From the NCBI GenBank assembly GCA_938006335.1, contig CALLMF010000010.1, forward strand, positions 60,733 through 124,732: a stretch of 64,000 nt of DNA, in the 5' to 3' direction. The notes beneath the pieces were generated by a model. That model ran no database searches. It was not told where the DNA came from and worked only from the letters and a program-made list of their open reading frames with translations. Positions 46,291-54,663 of this stretch are shown in pieces (the stretch's first letter is position 1; every line of letters begins with the position of its first letter). Both the position numbers and the translations under genes were made by a program. This stretch comes from an uncultured Granulosicoccaceae bacterium (lineage in GTDB: Bacteria; Pseudomonadota; Gammaproteobacteria; Granulosicoccales; Granulosicoccaceae).

Positions 46291-46955
46291 TGAGCGACGT
46301 TCCTGCCCATAACAATCATGCGACGCCCGAGCTCGCTCAGGCCAGCGTACGTGCGCTGCGCGAGCTCAAACCGCAGTTGGATGATCTATCCATCGATGTG
46401 ATCCTGCGCGGGGCCCGGTCCCACTATGCGTGGACCGATCGGCCGATCCCGGATGAGCTGCTTCACGAGCTCTACGCGATCACGGCGGCGGGACCGACCA
46501 GCATGAACACCTGCCCGGCGCGTTTTGTTTTCGTGAAGTCCGATGAGGGACGCCAGCGACTGGCGAAGTCACTGAAGGACAAGAACGTCGACAAGATGAT
46601 GTCTGCGCCGGTGGCGGTGATCATTGCCTTTGATCTCGACTTCTGGAAAGCGTTGCCTTACCTCTTTCCGCACGAAGATCGACGCCCGTTTTTCGAGGGC
46701 AAGACCGAGCACTGTTACGACACGGCTTTCCGAAACTCCACACTACAAGCCGCGTACTTCACGATAGCTGCGCGCGCACTTGGGTTGGATGTCGGAGCCA
46801 TGTCCGGCTTCTCGAACAAGATTGTCGATGAGGAATTCTTCGCCGACACGTCGTGGCGATCGAATTTTCTTTGCAATCTCGGATACGCCGATGAAACCGC
46901 GATATTTCAGCGTTTGCCGCGATTTTCGTTTGAGCAGGCGTGCTCGTTTGTATGA
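46290..46955 (+). CDS. Nitroreductase family protein (RutE/malonic semialdehyde reductase-like)
   Basis: 221 residues. FMN-binding nitroreductase fold, RutE-type: SHYAWTDRPIPDELLHELY, AAGPTSMNTCPARFVFVKS, MMSAPVAVIIAFDLDFW, FRNSTLQAAYFTIAARALGLDVGAMSGF. These use NAD(P)H to reduce semialdehydes or nitro compounds. Start ATG 46290 overlaps the FAH stop. As part of this operon it may reduce a catabolic intermediate; no evidence of a pyrimidine-degradation cluster is present, so RutE itself is not implied. Confidence 0.85.
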   Translation: MSDVPAHNNHATPELAQASVRALRELKPQLDDLSIDVILRGARSHYAWTDRPIPDELLHELYAITAAGPTSMNTCPARFVFVKSDEGRQRLAKSLKDKNVDKMMSAPVAVIIAFDLDFWKALPYLFPHEDRRPFFEGKTEHCYDTAFRNSTLQAAYFTIAARALGLDVGAMSGFSNKIVDEEFFADTSWRSNFLCNLGYADETAIFQRLPRFSFEQACSFV

Positions 46956-47050
46956 TTTGCATAACGGACATACACGTTCATGACCATTGGTGTGTGGCAT
47001 GACTCGCTCAAGCTGACTGCCAAGTCGAAAACCCGGAGGAGTTGGATCAC

Positions 47051-48127
47051 ATGAATATCAAGACTATTGCCGGCGTACTCGCCGTAAGTGCCTGCGTCGG
47101 TTTGCCGCTCAACGTTCAGGCTGCAGAAACCATCAAGGCCGTGGTGATCGATGGCTACCCTGCAAAGGCAATGTGGGTGCAGGAGTTCACCAATTTCTTC
47201 ATCCCCGAAGTCGACAAGCGCCTCGCCGAGACCGGCAACTACGAGATGGACTGGCAGGAGAGTTATGGCGGCTCCATCGTCAAGCCAAAGGGTGTGCTCG
47301 AAGGTATCGAACTCGGCCTGGGTGACATCGGTATCGTCACCACCATCTTTCACTCGTCCAAGCTGCCAAGTCAGGCGTTGGCTTCAGTCACGCCTTTCGT
47401 GTCAGCAGACGCGCGAGTAGTGGCCAGGGCAGTCGATGAGATCGCGAAGGAATTCCCGACCATGCAAGCGGAATTCGAAGCGCAGAACCAGGTCTACCTG
47501 GCGACCGGCGTGGTACTTGATACCTATCAGGTGTTTTCGAAAGAGCCGGTCGCGTCCGTGGCAGACATCGAAGGTAACAAGGTGGCGGGAGCGGGCATGA
47601 ACCTGCGCTACCTCGAAGGCATCGAGGGTGCTGCTGGCGTGCGTGGTGGTCTGACCGACTTCTACAGCATGGTGCAGACAGGTCTGGTCGACAAGGCGAT
47701 GTTATGGCCGGAAGCGGCTTCGACATTCAAGATCGCTGAAGTGGCGCCCTACATGCTCAAGGCTGACCTTGGCGCCGTGAACTCCAAGACCGTGACTGTC
47801 AACGCCGATTACTGGGCCGGCCTTCCGGACGAGGTCAAGGAGGTGCTGGTCGACGTAGCCGTAGCCTACCGTGACCATGTCGCAGGCGTCGCGATGGACC
47901 GCGCGGCAGCCAGCCTCGAGGCTTACAAGGCAGCGGGTGGCACTGTGGTCGTGCTGGATGCTGCCGAGCGCAAGGCCTGGGCTGATTCAATGCCCAACAT
48001 CGCCGCAGAGTTGGCGGCAAGCCTTGACGACGCTGGCCAGCCCGGTTCAGACATGCTCAATGCCTACATGGACAAGCTCAAGGCGGCGGGTGCGACGCCT
48101 GTACGCGACTGGTCAGAGGGCCTCTGA
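47051..48127 (+). CDS. TRAP transporter solute-binding protein (DctP family)
   Basis: 358 residues. Signal peptide (TIAGVLAVSACVGLPLNVQA), then the periplasmic binding fold of DctP-type TRAP receptors: ESYGGSIVKPKGVLEGIELGLGDIGIV, GVVLDTYQVFSKEPV, GNKVAGAGMNLRYLEGIEG, FYSMVQTGLVDKAMLWPE. It binds a substrate, usually an organic acid, and passes it to the membrane subunits. A strong Shine-Dalgarno sequence GGAGGAG (47035-47041) supports start 47051. The three TRAP genes are contiguous. Confidence 0.93.
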   Translation: MNIKTIAGVLAVSACVGLPLNVQAAETIKAVVIDGYPAKAMWVQEFTNFFIPEVDKRLAETGNYEMDWQESYGGSIVKPKGVLEGIELGLGDIGIVTTIFHSSKLPSQALASVTPFVSADARVVARAVDEIAKEFPTMQAEFEAQNQVYLATGVVLDTYQVFSKEPVASVADIEGNKVAGAGMNLRYLEGIEGAAGVRGGLTDFYSMVQTGLVDKAMLWPEAASTFKIAEVAPYMLKADLGAVNSKTVTVNADYWAGLPDEVKEVLVDVAVAYRDHVAGVAMDRAAASLEAYKAAGGTVVVLDAAERKAWADSMPNIAAELAASLDDAGQPGSDMLNAYMDKLKAAGATPVRDWSEGL

Positions 48128-48160
48128 GGTCCTGCGCGTGGCTGTAGGGTAACAACGCGC

Positions 48161-48733
48161 ATGAGCACGCTGTGGCACGCGTTCCAGCGATTCGCGGAAC
48201 GCGTGTCCATGGGCTGCAACGCGATCGGCACCCTGTGCGTGCTTGCCCTGGTGGCCATCGTCAACTACGACGTCATCGCTCGCAATTTCTTCAACGCGCC
48301 CTTCATGGGTGCGGTGGAGGTCGTTCAGTTCTCACTGGTGTTCATCGTGTTTCTGCAACTGCCCGATGTGGTGAGAGTGGGGCGGTTGACGCGTTCTGAT
48401 GGTTTTCTTGTACTCATCGGCAAGCGTTTTCCTGTCGCGGCCCTGTGGTTGCAGCGGGCCATCGATACCGTGGCAGCGATCTTCATGACCCTGGCTGCCT
48501 ACGCGATCTGGCCCGAGTTTCTCAAGATGTGGAAGACGCAGGACTTCTTTGGAGTGCCGGGTGTTTTCACGGCGCCGTACTGGCCCATCAAGCTGGTGAT
48601 CGTGGTGAGTGCCGTGATGTGCCTGCTGCTGTTTCTCGGCAAGATTGTTGGACCGCCTGCCGACGCGGCCGCACCAGACACCAGCGATCACGGGCTTGCG
48701 GGCCGGGCACGCGCGGTCAAGGAAGCTGACTGA
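48161..48733 (+). CDS. TRAP transporter small permease (DctQ)
   Basis: 190 residues with four TM helices, the DctQ architecture. Motifs: NYDVIARNFFNAPFMGAVEVVQFSLVFIVFLQLP and later EFLKMWKTQDFFGVPGVF. The C-terminal tail is charged. It pairs with the large permease that follows (4-bp gap) and receives substrate from DctP. The combination DctP-Q-M is complete here. Confidence 0.92.
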   Translation: MSTLWHAFQRFAERVSMGCNAIGTLCVLALVAIVNYDVIARNFFNAPFMGAVEVVQFSLVFIVFLQLPDVVRVGRLTRSDGFLVLIGKRFPVAALWLQRAIDTVAAIFMTLAAYAIWPEFLKMWKTQDFFGVPGVFTAPYWPIKLVIVVSAVMCLLLFLGKIVGPPADAAAPDTSDHGLAGRARAVKEAD

Positions 48734-48737
48734 CTTC

Positions 48738-50042
48738 ATGGGACCTTTTGAAATCGGACTGGTCTCGGTCATCGCGATCGTGCTGTTGATATACGTCGGG
48801 CTGTATATCCCGATCGCTCTGGGAATGGTGTCGTTTGTTGCGATCTGGTTGATGCGCGACAACTTCGACCTTGCGGTGAACCTGCTGAAGATTGCGCTCA
48901 GCGATAGCGTCATGGAGTACACGTTTGCCACGGTGCCCCTGTTCACGTTCATGGGACTCATCGTGTCCAAGGCCGGCATGGGGCGCGAGATCTACGAAGT
49001 CATGAACGTGCTGTTCCGCAAGATCACCGGTGGGATCGGTATGGCCACGGTGGGCGCGAATGCCGTGTTCGCGGCGGTTACCGGTTCCTCGATCGCGTCA
49101 GCCTCGGTATTCTCGAGCGTTGCGGTACCGCAGATGCTGCGCTACGACTACAACCCGCGATTTGCGGTTGGCGTTGTCGCAGGTTCCTCGGTACTGGGAA
49201 TGATCATCCCGCCCTCAGCCATGTTGATCATCTACTCCTTCGTGGCAGAGCAGTCGGTAGGTGACATGTTCATCGCCGGCATCATCCCGGGGATCCTGCT
49301 GGCTATTGCCTACCTCGTGACCATCTGGGCGGCGGGCCGGTTTGCTCCGTCGTTTGTGGGCGGACGTGCTGTCGACGATGCGCCAGGCATGACCGGTGGT
49401 GAGATCGCCGAGCGCACGCTACCGCTACTCAGCCTCATCGTGCTCGTGCTCGGGGGCATCTACTCCGGTTGGCTCACACCGGTCGAGGCAGGGGCGTCTG
49501 GCGCCCTGTTCGCGCTCTTCATCTCGTTGCTGCGTCGTCGCATGACCTTGCGCTCCTTCTGGCAGGCGCTGCTGGAAACCGGGCATATCACGGCGGCCAT
49601 CCTGTTCCTGATTACCGCAGCTTCCATCTACAGCCGCATGCTGGGACTGGCTGGTGTACCCAACGCGCTGGGTGACTGGATCGATCACAACCAATTGTCC
49701 TTCGTCATGATCATGGTCATGTACGTGGTGCTGATGCTGTTCCTTGGAACGCTGCTCGACACCGCGTCGATCATCCTGATTGTCGTACCGCTGTTCCTGC
49801 CGTTGATCGAGCCCCTGGGCCTGAGTCCTGTCTGGTTCGGTATCGTCACCGTGGTGGGGGCGGAAATCGGTTTGTTGACTCCACCGCTGGGCATCAGTTG
49901 TTTTGTCATCAAATCCACGCTCAACGATGATCGCATTTCGCTCAAGGACGTCTTCCTTGGAGCGCTTCCCTTTGCCTTTGTCATGTTGCTTGTGCTGATC
50001 GTGCTGATTCGCTACCCCGTACTCAGCCTCGCACTCTTGTAA
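48738..50042 (+). CDS. TRAP transporter large permease (DctM)
   Basis: 434 residues with about 12 TM helices. DctM signatures: GLYIPIALGMVSFVAIWLM, VPLFTFMGLIVSKAGMG, TGGIGMATVGANAVFAAVTGSSIASASVFSSVAVPQM, VVAGSSVLGMIIPPSAMLIIY and GIVTVVGAEIGLLTPPLGISCFVI. It forms the sodium- or proton-coupled channel of the TRAP transporter. Start is ATG 48738; the frame is open upstream inside DctQ. Directly followed by the ring-cleavage dioxygenase gene. Confidence 0.95.
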   Translation: MGPFEIGLVSVIAIVLLIYVGLYIPIALGMVSFVAIWLMRDNFDLAVNLLKIALSDSVMEYTFATVPLFTFMGLIVSKAGMGREIYEVMNVLFRKITGGIGMATVGANAVFAAVTGSSIASASVFSSVAVPQMLRYDYNPRFAVGVVAGSSVLGMIIPPSAMLIIYSFVAEQSVGDMFIAGIIPGILLAIAYLVTIWAAGRFAPSFVGGRAVDDAPGMTGGEIAERTLPLLSLIVLVLGGIYSGWLTPVEAGASGALFALFISLLRRRMTLRSFWQALLETGHITAAILFLITAASIYSRMLGLAGVPNALGDWIDHNQLSFVMIMVMYVVLMLFLGTLLDTASIILIVVPLFLPLIEPLGLSPVWFGIVTVVGAEIGLLTPPLGISCFVIKSTLNDDRISLKDVFLGALPFAFVMLLVLIVLIRYPVLSLALL

Positions 50043-50061
50043 TCGGAATTCAGGCTTTTGC

Positions 50062-50931
50062 ATGCGTAACGTCACTGAAGACAACATCACCGACACCTTT
50101 CTCGGCTACTTCGGCAAGGACACCGATCCTCGAGTGCGCGAGATCATGGACAGTCTGGCACGTCACCTTCATGCCTTTGCCAGGGAGACCAGGCTCACAC
50201 ACGACGAGTGGCGTGCCGGCCTCGAGCTACTGAGGGAAACCGGACGCATCACCACGCCGCAGCGTGATGAATTCGTGTTGCTGTCTGATGTGCTGGGTTT
50301 GTCCTCGCTGGTCGACATGATCCATTCGCCGGAAGTCGGCACCAGCTCCAGCGTGCTCGGCCCTTTCCATGTCTCCAATCCACCGGAGTATCCGATGGGC
50401 GCTGACCTTCGCGGCGATTTTGGCGGTGACATCGTTCTTGTGAGCGGTCGGGTGCTCGACACCGAAGGCAATGGGATACCCGCAGCTACGCTGGATATCT
50501 GGCAGACCGCGCCCAATGGTTTGTACGCATCCCAGGATCCTGACCAGGACGAGTTCAGCTTCCACGCCAAGTTCACGGCCGACAACGATGGCAGTTATCG
50601 TTTCACGACGGTAAAACCGGTGCCTTATACCGTGCCCACCGACGGCCCGGTCGGCAAGATTCTCAACGCCACTGGACGCCACCCCTGGCGTCCATCACAC
50701 TTGCATTACATCGTCGAAGCCGCAGGTTTTACCCCTCTCGTGACCGAGGTCTTCCCCAACGATGATGAGTACCTTGATCAGGATACGGTGTTCGGTGTGC
50801 GGGATGATCTGGTGATGCGCTACGAGTCGCAGCCGGCAGGTAGTTTCCCTGCAGAGGGGCTGGAGCTCAGCGGCAAGGTTGACGGACCGTGGGAACAGGT
50901 CGACTTCGACATCATCCTGGTGCGCCAGTAG
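50062..50931 (+). CDS. Intradiol ring-cleavage dioxygenase (hydroxyquinol/catechol 1,2-dioxygenase type)
   Basis: 289 residues. N-terminal helical domain as in catechol/hydroxyquinol 1,2-dioxygenases, then the catalytic beta-sandwich with Fe3+ ligands: Tyr in GLYASQDPD, Tyr in KPVPYTVPTDGPV, and His pair in HPWRPSHLHYIV. It cleaves an aromatic ring between the two hydroxyls. The motif TLDIWQTAPNGLYASQDP and the length fit hydroxyquinol 1,2-dioxygenases. Adjacent TRAP transporter, FAH hydrolase and nitroreductase support a catabolic operon. It is convergent with the GntR regulator. Confidence 0.9.
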   Translation: MRNVTEDNITDTFLGYFGKDTDPRVREIMDSLARHLHAFARETRLTHDEWRAGLELLRETGRITTPQRDEFVLLSDVLGLSSLVDMIHSPEVGTSSSVLGPFHVSNPPEYPMGADLRGDFGGDIVLVSGRVLDTEGNGIPAATLDIWQTAPNGLYASQDPDQDEFSFHAKFTADNDGSYRFTTVKPVPYTVPTDGPVGKILNATGRHPWRPSHLHYIVEAAGFTPLVTEVFPNDDEYLDQDTVFGVRDDLVMRYESQPAGSFPAEGLELSGKVDGPWEQVDFDIILVRQ

Positions 50932-50948
50932 CGCGGGTCAGTAGTGAT

Positions 50949-51671
50949 TCAGATACCGATGTCGGCGAGCAGATCGGCAAGAAAATCGCCGGTGCGAGTG
51001 TAGTGCTGGCCCAGTAAGCGGCTTGCAGTATCGGTGTCGCCGCTCACGGCGGCGTCCACGATCAGCTGATGTTCATTGTTGACGTCTCGCTGCTTGTAGT
51101 GCGTGGCGCGCGATGCGAGGTTGCGGTAGCGGATGTTAAGATCATACAGCTGACTGCAGAACCGCAGGAGGATGGGCGATTGTCCTGCACTGATCAGATG
51201 CAGGTGAAACGCCTTGTGCAAACTCTCCCATCGCGCATGATCCTCGCGATCCATCTTGTTGAGCGCGGTGACCGACGCTTGCAATGACTCACGCCAGGCG
51301 TCGTCGCAGTGCTCGATACTGCTGCGCAAGGCAATGTCCTCAAGCTGGCAGCGCAGGGTCAGGATTTCCTGAAAGTGTGCCTGACTGACCGCGGCCGTAC
51401 GAAAGCCTCGCTGGTCGATACGCTCGACCAGCTGGTCGGAGGTCAGCAGGCTGAGTGCTTCGCGAATGGGTGAGGCGCCAGCCTCGAGTTTCAGTTTGAG
51501 CTCCTCGATCTTCAGCTTTGAGCCAGGCTCGATTTTACCAGCGATGATCTGCTGGTGTAACGCCTGATACACCTTCCGGGTGCTGGATACCGGCGCCCTG
51601 TGCGCGACGGTGAGTTGATCGCCTGTTACAGCGTCAGCTCCGAGTACCGACTGGATCGTTTCATTCTTCAC
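50949..51671 (-). CDS. GntR-family regulator with FCD effector domain
   Basis: 240 residues. N-terminal winged HTH (KVYQALHQQIIAGKIEPGSKLKIEELKLKLEAGASPIREALSLLTSDQLVERIDQRGFRTAAV) and C-terminal FCD domain (FQEILTLRCQLEDIALRSSI, FHLHLISAGQSPILLRFCSQLY, NEHQLIVDAAVSGDTDTASRLLGQHY) with a metal/ligand His set. FCD regulators usually control adjacent catabolic or transport operons and are released by the substrate or an intermediate. Position at the end of the FAH-TRAP-dioxygenase block makes it the likely regulator. A palindrome at 45343 is a candidate site. Confidence 0.92.
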   Translation of the reverse strand: MKNETIQSVLGADAVTGDQLTVAHRAPVSSTRKVYQALHQQIIAGKIEPGSKLKIEELKLKLEAGASPIREALSLLTSDQLVERIDQRGFRTAAVSQAHFQEILTLRCQLEDIALRSSIEHCDDAWRESLQASVTALNKMDREDHARWESLHKAFHLHLISAGQSPILLRFCSQLYDLNIRYRNLASRATHYKQRDVNNEHQLIVDAAVSGDTDTASRLLGQHYTRTGDFLADLLADIGI

Positions 51672-51786
51672 GCCGGGCAGTTTATCGCTCCAGCGCCCTC
51701 CGTGCCGTGAACTAAATACATGGCGACGACAGTGGAGCTGCGGGCATGTCAGGCTAGCCTCCTGATTCTGACTGGGAGCTCACAGC

Positions 51787-52980
51787 ATGTACTTGCGTAT
51801 GGCGATATCGGTACTGCTGCTGGCAACGACGCTGGCGATAGCGGACGACTTCAAATGGGGCAGCCGCAATACGTCGTTCGATCCGGCGTTTCCCGAGCAA
51901 TTCCGGGCCCCGGCGCAACAATCCGCAACGGAGCTCGGCACACGTACCCTGGCTGATGGCCTGGAGGTGCCCTGGGGTATTGCAACCTTGCCGTCGGGCG
52001 AGGGGTTTCTGGTGACCGAACGCGCCGGTCGCTTGCGGCATGTGACACTCGATGGGCGTGTGTCGGATCCGGTTGACGGTGTGCCAGAGGTCTATTCCCG
52101 TGGTCAGGGTGGTCTGCTGGACGTGGCGCTAAGCCCGGACTTCGACAGCGATCGGCTGGTGTACCTGACTTATGCCAAGCCACTGGGCTGGCGCAAGAGC
52201 GTCACCGCGGCGGCGCGTGGGCGAATCAATGAGGAACTGTCGGCACTGGAGGACGTCAGCGAGATCTTCGTACAGAACCCACCGTCGACAACATCCAAGC
52301 ACTATGGCTCGCGCATCGTGTTCGACGAGGAGGGCTACGCCTTCATCACCACGGGTGAGCATTCCTCCGGGTCGGAGCGCGTGCTGGCGCAGGATCTGTC
52401 AACCACCTATGGCAAGGTCGTGCGCCTTGCGCCCGACGGTACGGTACCGGCGGACAATCCCTTCGTGGATACACCCGATGCGCTCCCGGAGATCTGGTCG
52501 TACGGACACCGCAACATTCAGGGCGCGACCGTTGACCAGGCCGGTCGCTTGTGGACGATCGAGCATGGGCCGCGCGGTGGCGACGAGCTCAATCGGCCCC
52601 AGGCAGGAGCGAACTACGGGTGGCCCGTCATCTCCTATGGCATCAACTACATCGGTACGGATATCGGCGAGGGCATTGCGGTCGCGGATGGAATGGAGCA
52701 ACCCGTCTACTTCTGGGACCCTGTGATTGCACCCGCCGGGATGAGCGTACATCGGGGCGAGAGCTTCAGCGAATGGAACGGAGACTTGTTGATCGGTGGT
52801 CTGGTGGCGCGTGCAGTGGTGCGCGTTGACATCGGTGCGGATGGTCTCGTGCAGGGCGAGGAGCGGCTGTTGTCAGGCATCGGACGAGTACGCGATGTCG
52901 AAGTGCTTGAAGACGGCAGTTTTGTCGTACTGGTGGAAGGCGATACCGGTGCAGTCGTGCACGTCACTCCAGGCAGCTAG
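51787..52980 (+). CDS. PQQ-dependent sugar dehydrogenase, YliI-like (soluble aldose dehydrogenase family)
   Basis: 397 residues. Signal peptide (MAISVLLLATTLAIA), then a six-bladed propeller with GLEVPWGIATLPSGEGFLVTERAGRLR, GQGGLLDVALSPDFDSDRLVYLTYA, YGSRIVFDEEGYAFITTGEH, VDQAGRLWTIEHGPRGGDELN, NYGWPVISYG and YFWDPVIAPAGMSVH. This pattern matches E. coli YliI and soluble aldose dehydrogenases that use PQQ. It is distinct from the larger GlyGly-CTERM protein at 9240. Its TAG stop lies inside the left terminal CTAG of the 270-bp inverted-repeat element. The PQQ synthesis genes are not in the window. Confidence 0.88.
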   Translation: MYLRMAISVLLLATTLAIADDFKWGSRNTSFDPAFPEQFRAPAQQSATELGTRTLADGLEVPWGIATLPSGEGFLVTERAGRLRHVTLDGRVSDPVDGVPEVYSRGQGGLLDVALSPDFDSDRLVYLTYAKPLGWRKSVTAAARGRINEELSALEDVSEIFVQNPPSTTSKHYGSRIVFDEEGYAFITTGEHSSGSERVLAQDLSTTYGKVVRLAPDGTVPADNPFVDTPDALPEIWSYGHRNIQGATVDQAGRLWTIEHGPRGGDELNRPQAGANYGWPVISYGINYIGTDIGEGIAVADGMEQPVYFWDPVIAPAGMSVHRGESFSEWNGDLLIGGLVARAVVRVDIGADGLVQGEERLLSGIGRVRDVEVLEDGSFVVLVEGDTGAVVHVTPGS

Positions 52981-53246
52981 TGGTCTGTCACTCTGATACT
53001 GTCGGCATCAGCGAGGCTGGGAGCCGTGGCGGCAAGGCGGGTTCGCGAAGGCGTAGTGGGCCTACGTCGAGCGGGGCCAACGCAGTCCGGCGCGGCTCCC
53101 AGCCACGCCCTTCGGGAGCCCACGTGTGCCTTTCCGGTCTGCGTTGCATCTCCTTGATGCACTCCAGTGCAACTTCGTCGATGCGCCTTGCCGGAAAGGC
53201 ACACGCAGGCTCTGATGCCGACAGTATCAGAGTGACAGACCACTAG
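52977..53246. mobile_element. Structured 270-bp inverted-repeat (MITE-like) element with CTAG termini
   Basis: Perfect 35-bp terminal inverted repeats at 52977-53011 and 53212-53246; both outer ends are CTAG, so the last 4 bp may be a palindromic target duplication and the true repeat 31 bp. The left half contains a second hairpin with 12-bp perfect arms (53015-53026 and 53093-53104) and the right half a third with 15-bp arms (53123-53137 and 53191-53205) enclosing smaller stems. No transposase gene is inside; short frames span it but have no motifs. The left CTAG supplies the stop codon of the sugar dehydrogenase. The MATE gene starts 20 bases downstream. Confidence 0.8.
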
Positions 53247-53265
53247 TGACAGGCCGCGGGATGCC

Positions 53266-54663
53266 GTGAGCGGCTCGGTTCGTGACCACAGGCCCGCCAA
53301 GGACGATGATGTGCGGGTTACCGGCGCGGCAGGTGTGCCGACACGCTGGAGTATCGTCACACTGGCTGTGCCGGTCATCTTCGCGAACATCGGCGTGTCG
53401 CTCGCGGGTATCGCAGACACTGCCGTCATGGGGCGCATGGCAGATCCTATCTATCTGTCGGCAACAGCGGTAGGCGCCACCTTCTTCTCGACCCTGTACT
53501 GGGCCTTCGGCTTCCTGCGCATGTCTACCGGTGGTCTGGTAGCGCAGGCAGAGGGCGCACAAGATTCCGTTGGCCTGCGCCGCGTGGTGTTCCGTGCGCT
53601 GGCAATGTCCAGCGCCATCGGCGTGCTTGTGCTCGTGTTGCAGTGGCCCTTGTTGTCACTCGCCTTGATGGCGATCAATGAGGCGGATGGGTTGCATGCC
53701 CTGATCACCCAGTACGTCAGCGTACGTGTCTGGTCTGCACCGGCAACGCTGGGTCTGTTCGTGCTGTATGGCACTCTGGTCGGCAAGCAATGGATGCGAC
53801 AGCTGCTTGCATTGCAGTTGTTTCAAACGGGTTCGAACGTCGCTCTCAATCTGCTCTTTTTCTCGTTCACTGATCTTGCGATTTACGGGGTTGCGCTGGC
53901 CACCGTCATTGCTGACTATCTCAGTGTGATACTTGCGCTGGCGGTACTATGGCCGGCGTTGCGTGGCGAGACCTCCACACACCCATGGTTGTTCGATCGT
54001 GCGTCGCTGGTGCGTCTGTTCTCGTTGAGCGGTGACCTGTTTGTTCGGTCCCTGTTCCTGACGGCTGCCTATTTCTGGTTGACTGCAGCCAGTTCCCGCC
54101 TTGGGGTCGGCGTGGTTGCGGCCAACGCAGTACTCCTGTTGCTGGTCACTTTCACCGCGCACTTCCTGGATGGTTTTGCGCATGCGGCAGAAGCGCTGGT
54201 GGGTAACGCGATTGGTGCGCGCAAGCCTGCAGTTCTACACGCCTCGATAGAAAAAAGTGCTCAGCTGTCGCTGGTCACGGCGGTCGCGCTGACGGTGGCT
54301 TACATGGCGTGCGGGCCGTGGTTCATCGATGCGATTACCACCGACGAAGGGACACGCCAGGCCGCGCGCGACATGCTGGTCTGGGTGTGGTTGCTGCCGC
54401 TGGCTGGAGTGGGCAGCTTCCTGCTCGATGGCATCTTCATCGGCGCGACGACCACTCGTGCGATGCGCGACACCGTGGTGTTGGCATCCATCGGCTTCTT
54501 CGCAGCCACGTGGCTGCTGATGCCCATGTGGGGCAACAACGGTTTGTGGGCGTCCTATATCTTCATGCAGCTGGCAAGAGCTGTTGGTCTGGGTGCGCTG
54601 TTACCGGGCTTGCTACGCAATGCCATATCCCGGACACATGTGCACAACGCTCAATCGCAATAG
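53266..54663 (+). CDS. MATE-family efflux transporter
   Basis: 465 residues with 12 TM helices in two similar halves. Motifs: ANIGVSLAGIADTAVMG in TM1, STGGLVAQAEG in TM2, and second half QAARDMLVWVWLLPLAGVGSFLLDGIFIGATTTRAMRDT. MATE proteins export drugs and other compounds with Na+ or H+; DinF-type is closest. Start is GTG 53266; there is no ATG before the first TM. The start is only 20 bases after the 270-bp inverted-repeat element, so the element could affect its expression. The 3' end overlaps the next gene by 13 bases, convergently. Confidence 0.88.
   Translation: MSGSVRDHRPAKDDDVRVTGAAGVPTRWSIVTLAVPVIFANIGVSLAGIADTAVMGRMADPIYLSATAVGATFFSTLYWAFGFLRMSTGGLVAQAEGAQDSVGLRRVVFRALAMSSAIGVLVLVLQWPLLSLALMAINEADGLHALITQYVSVRVWSAPATLGLFVLYGTLVGKQWMRQLLALQLFQTGSNVALNLLFFSFTDLAIYGVALATVIADYLSVILALAVLWPALRGETSTHPWLFDRASLVRLFSLSGDLFVRSLFLTAAYFWLTAASSRLGVGVVAANAVLLLLVTFTAHFLDGFAHAAEALVGNAIGARKPAVLHASIEKSAQLSLVTAVALTVAYMACGPWFIDAITTDEGTRQAARDMLVWVWLLPLAGVGSFLLDGIFIGATTTRAMRDTVVLASIGFFAATWLLMPMWGNNGLWASYIFMQLARAVGLGALLPGLLRNAISRTHVHNAQSQ

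Noticed and set aside
46949..46974. TGTATG/CATACA inverted repeat before the DctP gene
   Set aside because: Six-base arms with a 14-base gap are expected by chance in this length of sequence; no further support.
53123..53205. Possible attenuator or riboswitch for the MATE gene
   Set aside because: The hairpin is an internal part of the inverted-repeat element and there is no aptamer pattern; explained by the element.
52980..53246. Open frame spanning the 270-bp inverted-repeat element
   Set aside because: It begins and ends inside the terminal repeats, so its ends are forced by the repeats; the interior is hairpin sequence without protein motifs.
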